Below are positions 25,140-34,307 of a stretch of 64,000 nucleotides of DNA, piece by piece (the first letter of the stretch is position 1; every line of letters starts with the position of its first letter). The stretch is taken from contig JAHJQE010000096.1 of assembly GCA_018819205.1 (NCBI GenBank), positions 1-64,000 of the forward strand, read 5' to 3'. This DNA is from Gammaproteobacteria bacterium (GTDB taxonomy: Bacteria; Pseudomonadota; Gammaproteobacteria; Burkholderiales; Gallionellaceae). A model generated the notes under the pieces. The model did no database searches. It had not been told where the DNA came from and was given only the letters and a program-made list of their open reading frames with translations. Position numbers and translations under genes: made by a program.

Positions 25140-27350
25140 TCAATGCAAGCCTTGTTCCGGCTTGTCGGAAGGTAATTCATTCAGTTTGATATAGCCGGGC
25201 ACGCTGATGCGCAGCGCCTCAAGCGGATCGGATCCGATACGAACCAGATCACTGAGTTCGAGTTGGGCGAATATCCCGGTAGTCCGTTCCGCGGTAGCCG
25301 TGGTGAAGCTCTGGACCACCAGTCTGATCGACCAGCACGCGGCATTATACTCAAGGCCACCCAGTGCCTCCAGAACACGGTCATCCTGTAACGAGTAATT
25401 GAAACGCCCTACGCCGTGCCAGCGGCCGAACAGGGGCCACTGCGCCGAAACATCCATCTGGCGCAGGGTATCACGCGTATAGCGGTAGCCGAGATTCAGC
25501 AGCTTGCCTGCTTCCGGGTTGTAGCGGGCTGCCGCACTGTAGGTCTGTGTATGATTCTGATTCGGGTTGAATTGCAACTGGCTGTCCAGATTCCAGGCGC
25601 GCGTCATCTTGCCACCCAACATCAACAGGATGTCCGAACGGCTGTTGCTGTCCGCCACGTTGCCCAGGTTCACCTGCGGAGTCTTGAAGGTGAATCGCTC
25701 CGCCACCGCAACTCGCAAACGCTCCACACCATCGTCGCCATCGATCACACGCGAGGTCAGTGCCAGCGTCAGCATATCGGCATCGCCCACGCGGTCGCTG
25801 CCCAGAAAGCGATTCTCGGTGAAGATCTGGCTGAAACTGAACGGTGCCAGTGCCGAATCGAAGTTAGGCAGTTGCGACTGGTTGCGATAGGGAATACGCA
25901 CATAATAAGCGCGCGGCTCCAGCGTCTGCATGTAGGCGTTCCCAAGGAACGAGTCGTTGCGCTCGAAGATCAGGCCACTGTCCAGACTGAAAATCGGCAC
26001 CGTGCGCTGTGTATCAGGGGAATTGGAGATGTTGTTCGCATCCAGCGCATAGCTGCTGTAATGCACACCCAGCTTCGGCGTCATGAAATACCCGGGTTCG
26101 TTCAACAATTGATAGCTGATCGATGGATAGAGCACCATACGCTGTCCGTTCACCAGAGTCGGATGGCGATAGTCCACGTATTCACTCGTGAAACTCACCG
26201 TACTGTCTTCGTATTGTCGATTCGTGTTCAACGTCAATTGCGGCTGGCGCCGGTAGGGCACTGCTACCGGCGCCAAGGGATCCTGCAATGTCTGGTAGCG
26301 CTGCACTCTGGCCGAGGCATTCCAGCCATAACCGGTATAGGCAACGGCACCTTCTCGCAACAGGTTGGCTTGCGACGTACCACTGACGGCGCCGGAAAGG
26401 TCGCGGTAATACGCATCATCCGACACCACGTTCGCATTCACCGCTGCCGAAAAGCCATTGCCCAGGATATGCAAGTGTTTGATGCCGAAATGAGAACGGT
26501 CCAGGTTGCTCACCCGATCTGCGGCCAGCACATCCGCATTGATCTCACCACTGTAATACGGCTGCAAATAGCGGAACTCGTTGTTGAATTGCGTCCCACG
26601 CTTGCTGATGAAGCGCGGCGAGAAAGTCATATCCAGATTGGGGGCGATGTTCCAGAAATATGGCAGGGTGATCTCACTGCCGCCGGAGTTGGTGCTGCCG
26701 AAGGTCGGCCCCAGGAAACCCGAACGTTTGTCATCGTTCAACGCAAAGTCCATCCATGGCGTGTAGAGGAATGGAACACCCTTGAATTCGACCCTGGCGT
26801 TGTAAGCGATACCGACCTGCTCCTCGCGATCGATCTCAAGGGTGCTCATGCGCACCAGCCAATCGTCGTTTCCTGCAGGGCAGGTCGTATACGCGGCTGA
26901 GCGGAAGGTCTGGCGGTAGCGGCCTTCGATGTTCACCTTTTTTGCGGACCCTCTTGCGAGATTCTCGCCAAAGAAGAATACCGGACTGGTCATCTCACCC
27001 GTATCAAGGTCCAGATTCATTTTCAGTTCAGGACCGCTCACCACCGTCTCACCCTGCACGATGCTCACATTGCCATCGGCGTACACGTCCTGCTTTTCCT
27101 GTTCATAGAGCATATGATCCGCCTTCACCACGCGCCCTTCCTGGCGCAGCTCCACCTTGCCACTCGCTTCCAGTTGCTCACCCTGTCTTGCCTCCAGGCG
27201 CTGTGCACTGATGAAGGCCACCCTAGGCTCTTCCTGCTGCGGAAGACGCTTGAAGGTGCGATCCAGCTTGAGCGGCAAGGTCTCGGCAACTGCCAGACAG
27301 GGCAGGATGAATAGCAGGAATAGTGCGAACGGGCGCGAACGGAAAAGCAT
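25140..27350 (-). CDS. lptD: LPS-assembly protein LptD
   Basis: Signal peptide, OstA-like N-domain (VKADHMLYEQEKQDVYADGNVSI), beta-barrel ending LEALGGLEYNAACWSIRLVVQSF. Confidence 0.95.
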   Translation of the reverse strand: MLFRSRPFALFLLFILPCLAVAETLPLKLDRTFKRLPQQEEPRVAFISAQRLEARQGEQLEASGKVELRQEGRVVKADHMLYEQEKQDVYADGNVSIVQGETVVSGPELKMNLDLDTGEMTSPVFFFGENLARGSAKKVNIEGRYRQTFRSAAYTTCPAGNDDWLVRMSTLEIDREEQVGIAYNARVEFKGVPFLYTPWMDFALNDDKRSGFLGPTFGSTNSGGSEITLPYFWNIAPNLDMTFSPRFISKRGTQFNNEFRYLQPYYSGEINADVLAADRVSNLDRSHFGIKHLHILGNGFSAAVNANVVSDDAYYRDLSGAVSGTSQANLLREGAVAYTGYGWNASARVQRYQTLQDPLAPVAVPYRRQPQLTLNTNRQYEDSTVSFTSEYVDYRHPTLVNGQRMVLYPSISYQLLNEPGYFMTPKLGVHYSSYALDANNISNSPDTQRTVPIFSLDSGLIFERNDSFLGNAYMQTLEPRAYYVRIPYRNQSQLPNFDSALAPFSFSQIFTENRFLGSDRVGDADMLTLALTSRVIDGDDGVERLRVAVAERFTFKTPQVNLGNVADSNSRSDILLMLGGKMTRAWNLDSQLQFNPNQNHTQTYSAAARYNPEAGKLLNLGYRYTRDTLRQMDVSAQWPLFGRWHGVGRFNYSLQDDRVLEALGGLEYNAACWSIRLVVQSFTTATAERTTGIFAQLELSDLVRIGSDPLEALRISVPGYIKLNELPSDKPEQGLH

Positions 27351-27409
27351 GGGCGGGTCGATCAAATTAAGGTGCTAAAATCGCACAAAACCCTTACAAA
27401 GGCAATCAA

Positions 27410-28396
27410 ATGCAGCGCCAACAACAGCTTACCGAGTGGCTTTCATCCCTTTTCCCCGACCAACCGTTCACCCTCGCGCCCGCTTCCGCCGACGCCAGCT
27501 TCCGCCGCTATTTCCGTGCCACCTTCGGCGACGGCTCGACCCGCGTGGTAATGGACGCTCCGCCACAGCATGAAAACTGCGAACCGTTCCTACACATCGG
27601 CAAACTGTTCGAGCAGGCCGACACCCATGTGCCGCATGTATACGCACAGGACCTGGCGCAAGGATTCCTGCTGCTGTCGGACCTCGGCAACACCACCTAT
27701 CTGCAGGCCTTGAACAAGGACAATGCCAAGCACTTGTATGGTGACGCCACGGACGCCCTGATCAAGATCCAGCTCGCCTCCAAGCCGGACGAACTACCGC
27801 CTTATAACGAAGCCTTGTTACGCCGCGAGCTCGACCTGTTCCCCGAGTGGTATATCGGCAAGCATCTGGGCGTGACGCTCAACGACAAACAAAAGGCCAA
27901 GCTGGAGGAAGTGTTCCATCGCATCCTCGCCAACAATCTGGCGCAGCCCTACGTCTATGTGCACCGCGACTACCATTCGCGCAACCTGATGTTCGTGCCG
28001 GACAACAATCCCGGCATCCTCGATTTTCAGGACGCCGTGTTCGGCCCCATAACCTACGACCTCGCCTCGCTGTTCAAGGACGCCTATATCCAGTGGGAAG
28101 AGGCCGATGTCATGGACTGGCTGATCCCGTACTGGGAGAAGGCGCGCAAAGCTGGCCTGCCGGTACGCGAGGACTTCGGCGAGTTCTATCGCGACTACGA
28201 GATGATGGGCGTGCAGCGCCACATCAAAGTGCTGGGCATCTTCGCGCGTCTGTACCATCGCGACGGCAAAGACGGCTACCTGAAGGACATGCCGCTGGTG
28301 ATGGAATATCTGCACAAGGCCTGCGAACGCTATATCGACCTCAAACCACTGCTGAACATTCTGCTCGAACTCAATATGCAGATGGAAAAGGCCTGA
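27410..28396 (+). CDS. amgK: Cell-wall sugar kinase AmgK (aminoglycoside phosphotransferase family)
   Basis: VHRDYHSRNLMFVPDNNPGILDFQDAVFGPITYDLASLFKDAY; next to murU and divergent from lptD. Confidence 0.88.
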   Translation: MQRQQQLTEWLSSLFPDQPFTLAPASADASFRRYFRATFGDGSTRVVMDAPPQHENCEPFLHIGKLFEQADTHVPHVYAQDLAQGFLLLSDLGNTTYLQALNKDNAKHLYGDATDALIKIQLASKPDELPPYNEALLRRELDLFPEWYIGKHLGVTLNDKQKAKLEEVFHRILANNLAQPYVYVHRDYHSRNLMFVPDNNPGILDFQDAVFGPITYDLASLFKDAYIQWEEADVMDWLIPYWEKARKAGLPVREDFGEFYRDYEMMGVQRHIKVLGIFARLYHRDGKDGYLKDMPLVMEYLHKACERYIDLKPLLNILLELNMQMEKA

Positions 28397-28399
28397 TCC

Positions 28400-29113
28400 A
28401 TGCGTGCCATGATCCTGGCCGCCGGTCGCGGCGAGCGCATGCGTCCGCTCACCGACCACACACCCAAGCCGCTGCTGCTGGCGGGCGGAAAACCGCTCAT
28501 CGTGTGGCACATCGAGCGTCTGGTACGCGCGGGCATCACCGACCTCGTCATCAACCACGCCCACCTCGGCAGACAGATCGAGCAGGCGTTGGGCGACGGG
28601 GCGCGCTTCGGTGCTCACATCGCATATTCGGATGAAGGCAGCGCGCTGGAAACGGCGGGCGGCATCGCATTCGCCCTGCCACTACTGGGCGATGGGCCTT
28701 TCGCAGTGATCAACGGCGACATCTGGTGCGACTACGACTTCGGCGCTCTGCACACCCGTGCCACCGCACTCGCCAGCAGTGACGACATGGCGCATCTGGT
28801 GCTGGTGGATAACCCGGAGCACAACCCCAAAGGTGACTTTGGGCTGCATGCTGGTCGTGTTGCGAACTCAGCACTCAACACTCAACACTCAGCGCTGACC
28901 TTCTCCGGCATCGGCCTCTACCAACCCGCTCTGTTCTCCACCATCCCGCGCGGCAGCAAAGCTCCGCTGGCACCCCTGCTACGCGCGCAGATCGCGCTGG
29001 ATAGGATAAGCGGTGAACATCATCGTGGTCTGTGGATGGACATCGGCACACCGCAGCGGCTGGATGAACTCGACAAGCAATTGCATGCGTCGCAGAATGC
29101 GGGCCATGTCTGA
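28400..29113 (+). CDS. murU: N-acetylmuramate alpha-1-phosphate uridylyltransferase MurU
   Basis: MRAMILAAGRGERMRPLTDHTPKPLLLAGGKPLIVWHIERL; partner of amgK. Confidence 0.88.
   Translation: MRAMILAAGRGERMRPLTDHTPKPLLLAGGKPLIVWHIERLVRAGITDLVINHAHLGRQIEQALGDGARFGAHIAYSDEGSALETAGGIAFALPLLGDGPFAVINGDIWCDYDFGALHTRATALASSDDMAHLVLVDNPEHNPKGDFGLHAGRVANSALNTQHSALTFSGIGLYQPALFSTIPRGSKAPLAPLLRAQIALDRISGEHHRGLWMDIGTPQRLDELDKQLHASQNAGHV
28865..28892 (+). repeat. 7-bp tandem repeat inside murU
   Basis: aactcag-cactcaa-cactcaa-cactcag. Confidence 0.8.
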
Positions 29114-30410
29114 TCTCGCCCATTTCCAGCAGCGTCGTCACTGTCTTTTTGAAAAGATTGGCAAGGGCATCGCCGTCATCCCTACCGCCCCCGAAGTCGC
29201 GCGCAATGCCGATACGCACTATGACTATCGCCACGACAGCCATTTCTATTACCTGTGCGGCTTTCCGGAACCCGAAGCGGTAATGGTGCTGATCGCTGGC
29301 GACAGGATGCAGGCTATCCTGTTCTGTCGCGAGAAGAATGCCGAGCGCGAGATCTGGGATGGTTTCCGCTACGGCCCTGATGCCGCCGCATTACACTTCG
29401 GCTTCGATGCAGCTTTCCCTATCTCGCAACTGGATGAGAAACTGGTCGAAATGATGGCCGATCAACCGACCCTGTATTACCCGATGGGCGCAGACTCCGA
29501 ATGGGACGCTCGCCTGCTCAAAATGCGCGAGGCGGTTAAAGCGAAGTCGCGTAGCGGCATCCAGGCGCCTTCACATCTGCGTGACGTGCGGGAGCTGTTG
29601 AACGAGATGCGCCTGATCAAGGACAGGGCCGAGCTGGACATCATGCGCCAAGCTGCAAGCATCTCGTGCGAGGCACATCGGCGCGCCATGCGCTTCACCC
29701 GACCCGGACAATTCGAATACGAAGTGGAAGCTGAACTGCTGCACGAGTTCTGCCGCCACGGCGCTCGCCATCCCGCCTACACCAGCATCGTGGCCGGTGG
29801 GGCCAACGCCTGCACCCTGCACTACGTAGGCAATGACGCGGCGATGCACGACGGTGAACTGTTGCTGATCGATGCCGGTTGCGAACTGGACGGATACGCC
29901 GCCGACATCACGCGCACTTTCCCCATCAACGGCAAATTCACCCCTGCTCAGAAAGATGTGTACCAGATCGTACTGGACGCGCAGATGGCGGCCATTGCAG
30001 CAGCGCGGCCGGGCAAGCTGTGGGATGCGCCGCATCTGGCGGCGTTGCGCGTGCTGGCGCAAGGTTTCATCGATCTCAAGCTTTGCCAAGGTTCGGTAGA
30101 GTCCGTGCTCGAGACCGAGAGCTACAAGCAATTCTACATGCACCGTACCGGTCACTGGCTGGGCATGGACGTGCACGATGTCGGGGAATACAAACTGGAC
30201 GGAAAATGGCGCCCGTTGCAATGCGGCATGACGCTGACAGTCGAACCCGGTTGTTACATCCGCCCCGCCGACAATGTGCCGCAGGCGCTCTGGAACATCG
30301 GCGTCCGCATCGAAGACGATGTCTTGATCACGCCGCACGGCAATGAAGTACTGACCCGGGAAGCACCCAAGACTGTCGACCAGATCGAGGAGGAGATGCG
30401 TCATGAATGA
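29106..30410 (+). CDS. pepP: Xaa-Pro aminopeptidase
   Basis: RHDSHFYYLCGFPEPEAVMVL...YTSIVAGGANACTLHYVGND...LLIDAGCELDGYAADITRTFP...HRTGHWLGMDVHDVG. Confidence 0.95.
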   Translation: MSDLAHFQQRRHCLFEKIGKGIAVIPTAPEVARNADTHYDYRHDSHFYYLCGFPEPEAVMVLIAGDRMQAILFCREKNAEREIWDGFRYGPDAAALHFGFDAAFPISQLDEKLVEMMADQPTLYYPMGADSEWDARLLKMREAVKAKSRSGIQAPSHLRDVRELLNEMRLIKDRAELDIMRQAASISCEAHRRAMRFTRPGQFEYEVEAELLHEFCRHGARHPAYTSIVAGGANACTLHYVGNDAAMHDGELLLIDAGCELDGYAADITRTFPINGKFTPAQKDVYQIVLDAQMAAIAAARPGKLWDAPHLAALRVLAQGFIDLKLCQGSVESVLETESYKQFYMHRTGHWLGMDVHDVGEYKLDGKWRPLQCGMTLTVEPGCYIRPADNVPQALWNIGVRIEDDVLITPHGNEVLTREAPKTVDQIEEEMRHE

Positions 30411-31560
30411 ACACTACGATGTCGCCATCATCGGAGGCGGGCCGGTCGGGATCGCCTTGGCGCTGGCACTGCGTGACAACGACCTGAAGGTGGCGCTGCT
30501 GGAAGCACGCAAATCGGAGATCAACACCACCGACCCGCGCGCGCTCGCCCTCTCCTACGGTTCACGCCTGTTGCTGCAACGACTGGGCGCATGGCAAGCA
30601 CTGCAGGATGTCAGCGGCATCAAAGTGATCGAAGTCACCCAGAAAGAAGGCACCGGCCACACCACCTTGCGCGCCGATGATCTGAACGTGCCGGACATGG
30701 GTTACGTGCTGCCCTACACCGCATTGCATGCGGCTTTGCAGCAGGCACTGCATCAGTCCGATGTCGATTGCCTTTATGGCGCTGCCGTCAGCGACCTGTC
30801 CAGCAGCAACGAACAGTCGACCATCGTCTATCAGCAGCAAGGCACTCCGCACACTCTCACGGCAAAACTCGCCGTGGTCGCCGACGGCGGCAAACTGCTG
30901 GAGGCCAGGCGCCCGCCGCAGATCACAGACTATGGCCAGAGCGGCATCATCGCGCACGTCAATTCCGACAACCCGGACAACGGTGTCGCCTTCGAACGCT
31001 TCACCGCGCAAGGCCCGATGGCCTTACTGCCCTACATGGACGGCTATGAGCTGGTGCTGACTGCCACCCATGCACAAGTGGAGACCATGCTGGGCTGGGA
31101 CGACGCGACCTTCCTGCATTATCTGCAGGGCCACTTCGGCGACCGTGTCGGCAACTTTATCGCCATCGGCAAACGCAGCAGTTACCCGCTACGCCTAAAG
31201 CGAGCACCCGATCTCACCTTCCCGCACACGGTACTGATCGGCAATGCCGCACAGACCCTGCACCCGGTTGCAGGACAGGGATTCAACATGGGCATCCGCG
31301 ATGCATGGGAACTGGCACAGGCCATCCTCGACCACGCACCGGACGGCATCGGCTCTGCCGCCATGTGCGCTGACTACCGCAAGTCGCGCCGCATCGACCG
31401 CAACGCGGGCATCCGCTTCACCGATGGTCTGGTGCGTCTGTTCTCCAACGACCTGCCGCTGATGGGCCCTTTGCGTTCAGCCGCACTCAGTCTGCTCGAC
31501 CACGTTCCGCCCGCCAAGAAGTTCGTGGCCAGACGCATGATGTTCGGCGCCAACGGCTGA
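30403..31560 (+). CDS. ubiH: FAD-dependent ubiquinone hydroxylase UbiH/UbiF family
   Basis: YDVAIIGGGPVGIALALALRD...LIGNAAQTLHPVAGQGFNMGIRDAWELAQ. Confidence 0.88.
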   Translation: MNEHYDVAIIGGGPVGIALALALRDNDLKVALLEARKSEINTTDPRALALSYGSRLLLQRLGAWQALQDVSGIKVIEVTQKEGTGHTTLRADDLNVPDMGYVLPYTALHAALQQALHQSDVDCLYGAAVSDLSSSNEQSTIVYQQQGTPHTLTAKLAVVADGGKLLEARRPPQITDYGQSGIIAHVNSDNPDNGVAFERFTAQGPMALLPYMDGYELVLTATHAQVETMLGWDDATFLHYLQGHFGDRVGNFIAIGKRSSYPLRLKRAPDLTFPHTVLIGNAAQTLHPVAGQGFNMGIRDAWELAQAILDHAPDGIGSAAMCADYRKSRRIDRNAGIRFTDGLVRLFSNDLPLMGPLRSAALSLLDHVPPAKKFVARRMMFGANG

Positions 31561-32456
31561 TGTCCACCCAATCGCAGTATCTCGCCATCCTGTTCGCCGA
31601 CATCAGCGGCAGCACCGCGCTGTATGACCAACTGGGCAACGAGGTCGCCATGCGCATGGTCACACGCACTTTGGCCATCCTGACTCGAGTTGCTCTTGAT
31701 CATCAGGGTAAGCTGATCAAGACCATAGGCGATGAAATCATGTGCACCTTTCCGGATGCCGTATGCGCTGTAAACGCCGCGCGCGCCATGCAGCTGGAAG
31801 TCGACAACCTGCGTCCCGGTGGCGAGCATCAAATACATGTACGCATCGGCCTGCATTACGGCGAGGTCCTGCTGGAACGTAGCGATGCCTTCGGCGACAC
31901 GGTGAACCTCGCGGCACGCATCACGGCCATTACTCGCGCCCGTCAGATACTTACTACGCAGGCAGTGATACGTGAATTGCCGGAAGCCATGCTTTCACGC
32001 ACCCGACCTATACGGCGCACGGAATTTCGCGGCATGGCGGAATCCTTTGAAGTCTTCCAGATATTGTGGGAGCAGGAAGACACGACCAGTACGCGCATCG
32101 GCATGCAGACCTACCGCAAACCGACTTTGTCCCGTAACGAACTGTTGCTGCGCTACGGGACCAAGGTGATCACGCTCAGTGAGCAACGCAGAAGTGCGAC
32201 TCTCGGCCGCGCAGAAGACTGCGACATCGTGATAATGGACAACCTCTCCTCCCGTCAACATGCCCGCATCGAATTCAATTTCGGCAAATTTCTGCTGACC
32301 GACCACAGCGTGAACGGCACCTTCGTGCACTTCAGCGACGGCCAGGTGATCGAGCTGAACCACCAGCAGATCCTATTGCATGGAGGTGGGGCGATCAGTC
32401 TGGGCCGGACATTCGAGGAAGCCGGCGGTGATGTGATCGAGTATCTGACACAGTAG
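31560..32456 (+). CDS. Class III adenylate/guanylate cyclase with C-terminal FHA domain
   Basis: LFADISGSTALYDQLG...KLIKTIGDEIMCTFPDA...FGDTVNLAARI (cyclase), then SATLGRAEDCDIVIMDNLSSRQHARIEF...TDHSVNGTFV (FHA). Confidence 0.88.
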   Translation: MSTQSQYLAILFADISGSTALYDQLGNEVAMRMVTRTLAILTRVALDHQGKLIKTIGDEIMCTFPDAVCAVNAARAMQLEVDNLRPGGEHQIHVRIGLHYGEVLLERSDAFGDTVNLAARITAITRARQILTTQAVIRELPEAMLSRTRPIRRTEFRGMAESFEVFQILWEQEDTTSTRIGMQTYRKPTLSRNELLLRYGTKVITLSEQRRSATLGRAEDCDIVIMDNLSSRQHARIEFNFGKFLLTDHSVNGTFVHFSDGQVIELNHQQILLHGGGAISLGRTFEEAGGDVIEYLTQ

Positions 32457-32603
32457 ACTCTTCCCGCTTGCACTTGAATGCACCATGGCTTGCTTAAAGG
32501 GAAGCCGATGATGAACTCCTTCTGGACATGGTGGCAGCCCTGCATCGTTCGCCGCCACTCATCATGGAAGAGTGTGGACGCCTTAAGCACGTCTGATGTG
32601 GAT

Positions 32604-33938
32604 CTAGGCCAGTCGCTTCAGCAGCTTCTCGTGTATCCCGCCGAAACCGCCGTTGCTCATCACCAGTACATGGTCTCCTGACTTCGCTGCAGCAACGATG
32701 GACTCGATGAGTTCGTCAAGATCATCCTTCACCACCGCCTTGTCGCCCAGCGGGGCCAGCGCGCCGCGCACATCCCAACCCAGATTGCCGGCATAGCAGA
32801 AGGTCAGGTCTGCATCCTTCAGACTGCCGGGCAACGCGTCCTTCATCACACCCAGTTTCATGGTGTTGGAGCGCGGTTCCAGCACGGCGAGGATGCGCGC
32901 CTTGCCTGCCTTGCGGCGCAACCCGGCGGCCGTAGTGGCTATGGCGGTCGGATGATGCGCGAAGTCGTCATACACCGTGATGCCGTTGACCGTACCGCGC
33001 ACTTCCATGCGGCGTTTCACGTTCTTGAATTCAGCCAATGCAGCCAGACCCTGTGCCACCGGTACGCCTGCATGGCGCGCAGCGGCCAGCGCGGCCAGTG
33101 CGTTCATGCGGTTATGCTCACCCATCAGTTCCCATTGCAGCTTGCCTTGCAGTTTGCCGTTGAACGACACCTGTTCTTGCTCGTCGATGTTCCAGCCATC
33201 GCCGCTGCCGAACTTCTCCTCCGGCGTCCAGCAGCCGCGCTGGATCACGCGCGCCAGTGATGCCTCGCGCCCGTTGCTCACCACCAGCCCGTTGCCCGGC
33301 ACCGTGCGCACCAGATGATGGAACTGCGTTTCGATGGCGGCGAGGTCGGGGAAGATGTCGGCGTGGTCGAACTCCAGATTGTTCAGGATGGCAGTACGTG
33401 GACGGTAATGCACGAACTTGGAACGCTTGTCGAAGAAGGCGGTGTCATATTCGTCCGCCTCGATCACGAAGAACGGCGACTCGGTGATGCGCGCCGAGAT
33501 GCCGAAGTTCTGCGGCACACCGCCAATGAGAAAACCGGGGTTCAGCCCCGCGTATTCCAGTATCCACGCCAGCATGGAGGTGGTGGTGGTCTTGCCGTGT
33601 GTACCGGCCACACCCAGCACCCACTTGTCGCGCAGCAAAGTATCCGCCAGCCACTGCGGGCCGGAAACGTAAGGCAGTCCGCGATTCAAGATCTCTTCCA
33701 TCAGCGCATTGCCGCGCGACACCACGTTGCCGATGACGAACACGTCCGGCTTCAGCTCAAGCTGCTCGATGCCGAAACCCTCGATCAGCTCGATGCCCTG
33801 TGCTTCCAGTTGCGTGCTCATCGGCGGATAGACGTTCGCATCGCAGCCGGTGACGCGATAGCCCGATTGCTTGGCGATGGCGGCGATGCCGCCCATGAAG
33901 GTGCCGCAGATGCCGAGGATGTGGATGTGTTTGCTCAT
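32604..33938 (-). CDS. mpl: UDP-N-acetylmuramate:L-alanyl-gamma-D-glutamyl-meso-diaminopimelate ligase
   Basis: HIHILGICGTFMGGIAAIAKQSGYRVTGCDANVYPPMSTQLEAQGI...GVAGTHGKTTTTSMLAWILEYAG. Confidence 0.95.
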   Translation of the reverse strand: MSKHIHILGICGTFMGGIAAIAKQSGYRVTGCDANVYPPMSTQLEAQGIELIEGFGIEQLELKPDVFVIGNVVSRGNALMEEILNRGLPYVSGPQWLADTLLRDKWVLGVAGTHGKTTTTSMLAWILEYAGLNPGFLIGGVPQNFGISARITESPFFVIEADEYDTAFFDKRSKFVHYRPRTAILNNLEFDHADIFPDLAAIETQFHHLVRTVPGNGLVVSNGREASLARVIQRGCWTPEEKFGSGDGWNIDEQEQVSFNGKLQGKLQWELMGEHNRMNALAALAAARHAGVPVAQGLAALAEFKNVKRRMEVRGTVNGITVYDDFAHHPTAIATTAAGLRRKAGKARILAVLEPRSNTMKLGVMKDALPGSLKDADLTFCYAGNLGWDVRGALAPLGDKAVVKDDLDELIESIVAAAKSGDHVLVMSNGGFGGIHEKLLKRLA

Positions 33939-33941
33939 GGA

Positions 33942-34295
33942 TTACGTTCTGAAAATAAAATACACCGCGCCCACCAGGCACAGTCCCGCCCACAGATAGT
34001 CCAGCTTCAACGGCTGGTTCATATACATCACCGCGAACGGCACGAAAATGGCCAGCGTGATGACTTCCTGCAGGATCTTCAGCTGGCCCAGACTGAGCTG
34101 AGTGTAGCCGATACGGTTGGCCGGCACCTGCAGCAGATATTCGAACAGTGCGATACCCCAGCTCACCAACGCTGCCACATACCAGGGCGAGGTCGCCATG
34201 TTCTTCAGATGGCCGTACCAGGCGAAGGTCATGAACAGGTTGGACACGGCGAGCATCATCGCCGTGATGAGCAACGGATTGGAAAGATGATTCAT
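33942..34295 (-). CDS. DUF486/DMT family small membrane protein
   Basis: FMTFAWYGHLKNM...WGIALFEYLLQVPANRIGY...QLKILQEVITLAIF. Confidence 0.85.
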   Translation of the reverse strand: MNHLSNPLLITAMMLAVSNLFMTFAWYGHLKNMATSPWYVAALVSWGIALFEYLLQVPANRIGYTQLSLGQLKILQEVITLAIFVPFAVMYMNQPLKLDYLWAGLCLVGAVYFIFRT

Positions 34296-34307
34296 AGCGG
34301 AGTCAGG

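Noticed and set aside
19252-26900. Plus-strand ORFs opposite hemL, pdxA, surA and lptD (e.g. 19252-20439, 22822-23844, 25416-26900)
   Set aside because: Shadow ORFs of well-identified minus-strand genes.
32457-32603. Possible small gene between the cyclase gene and mpl (ORF 32478-32681)
   Set aside because: Overlaps the mpl 3' end, no clear RBS and no recognisable family.
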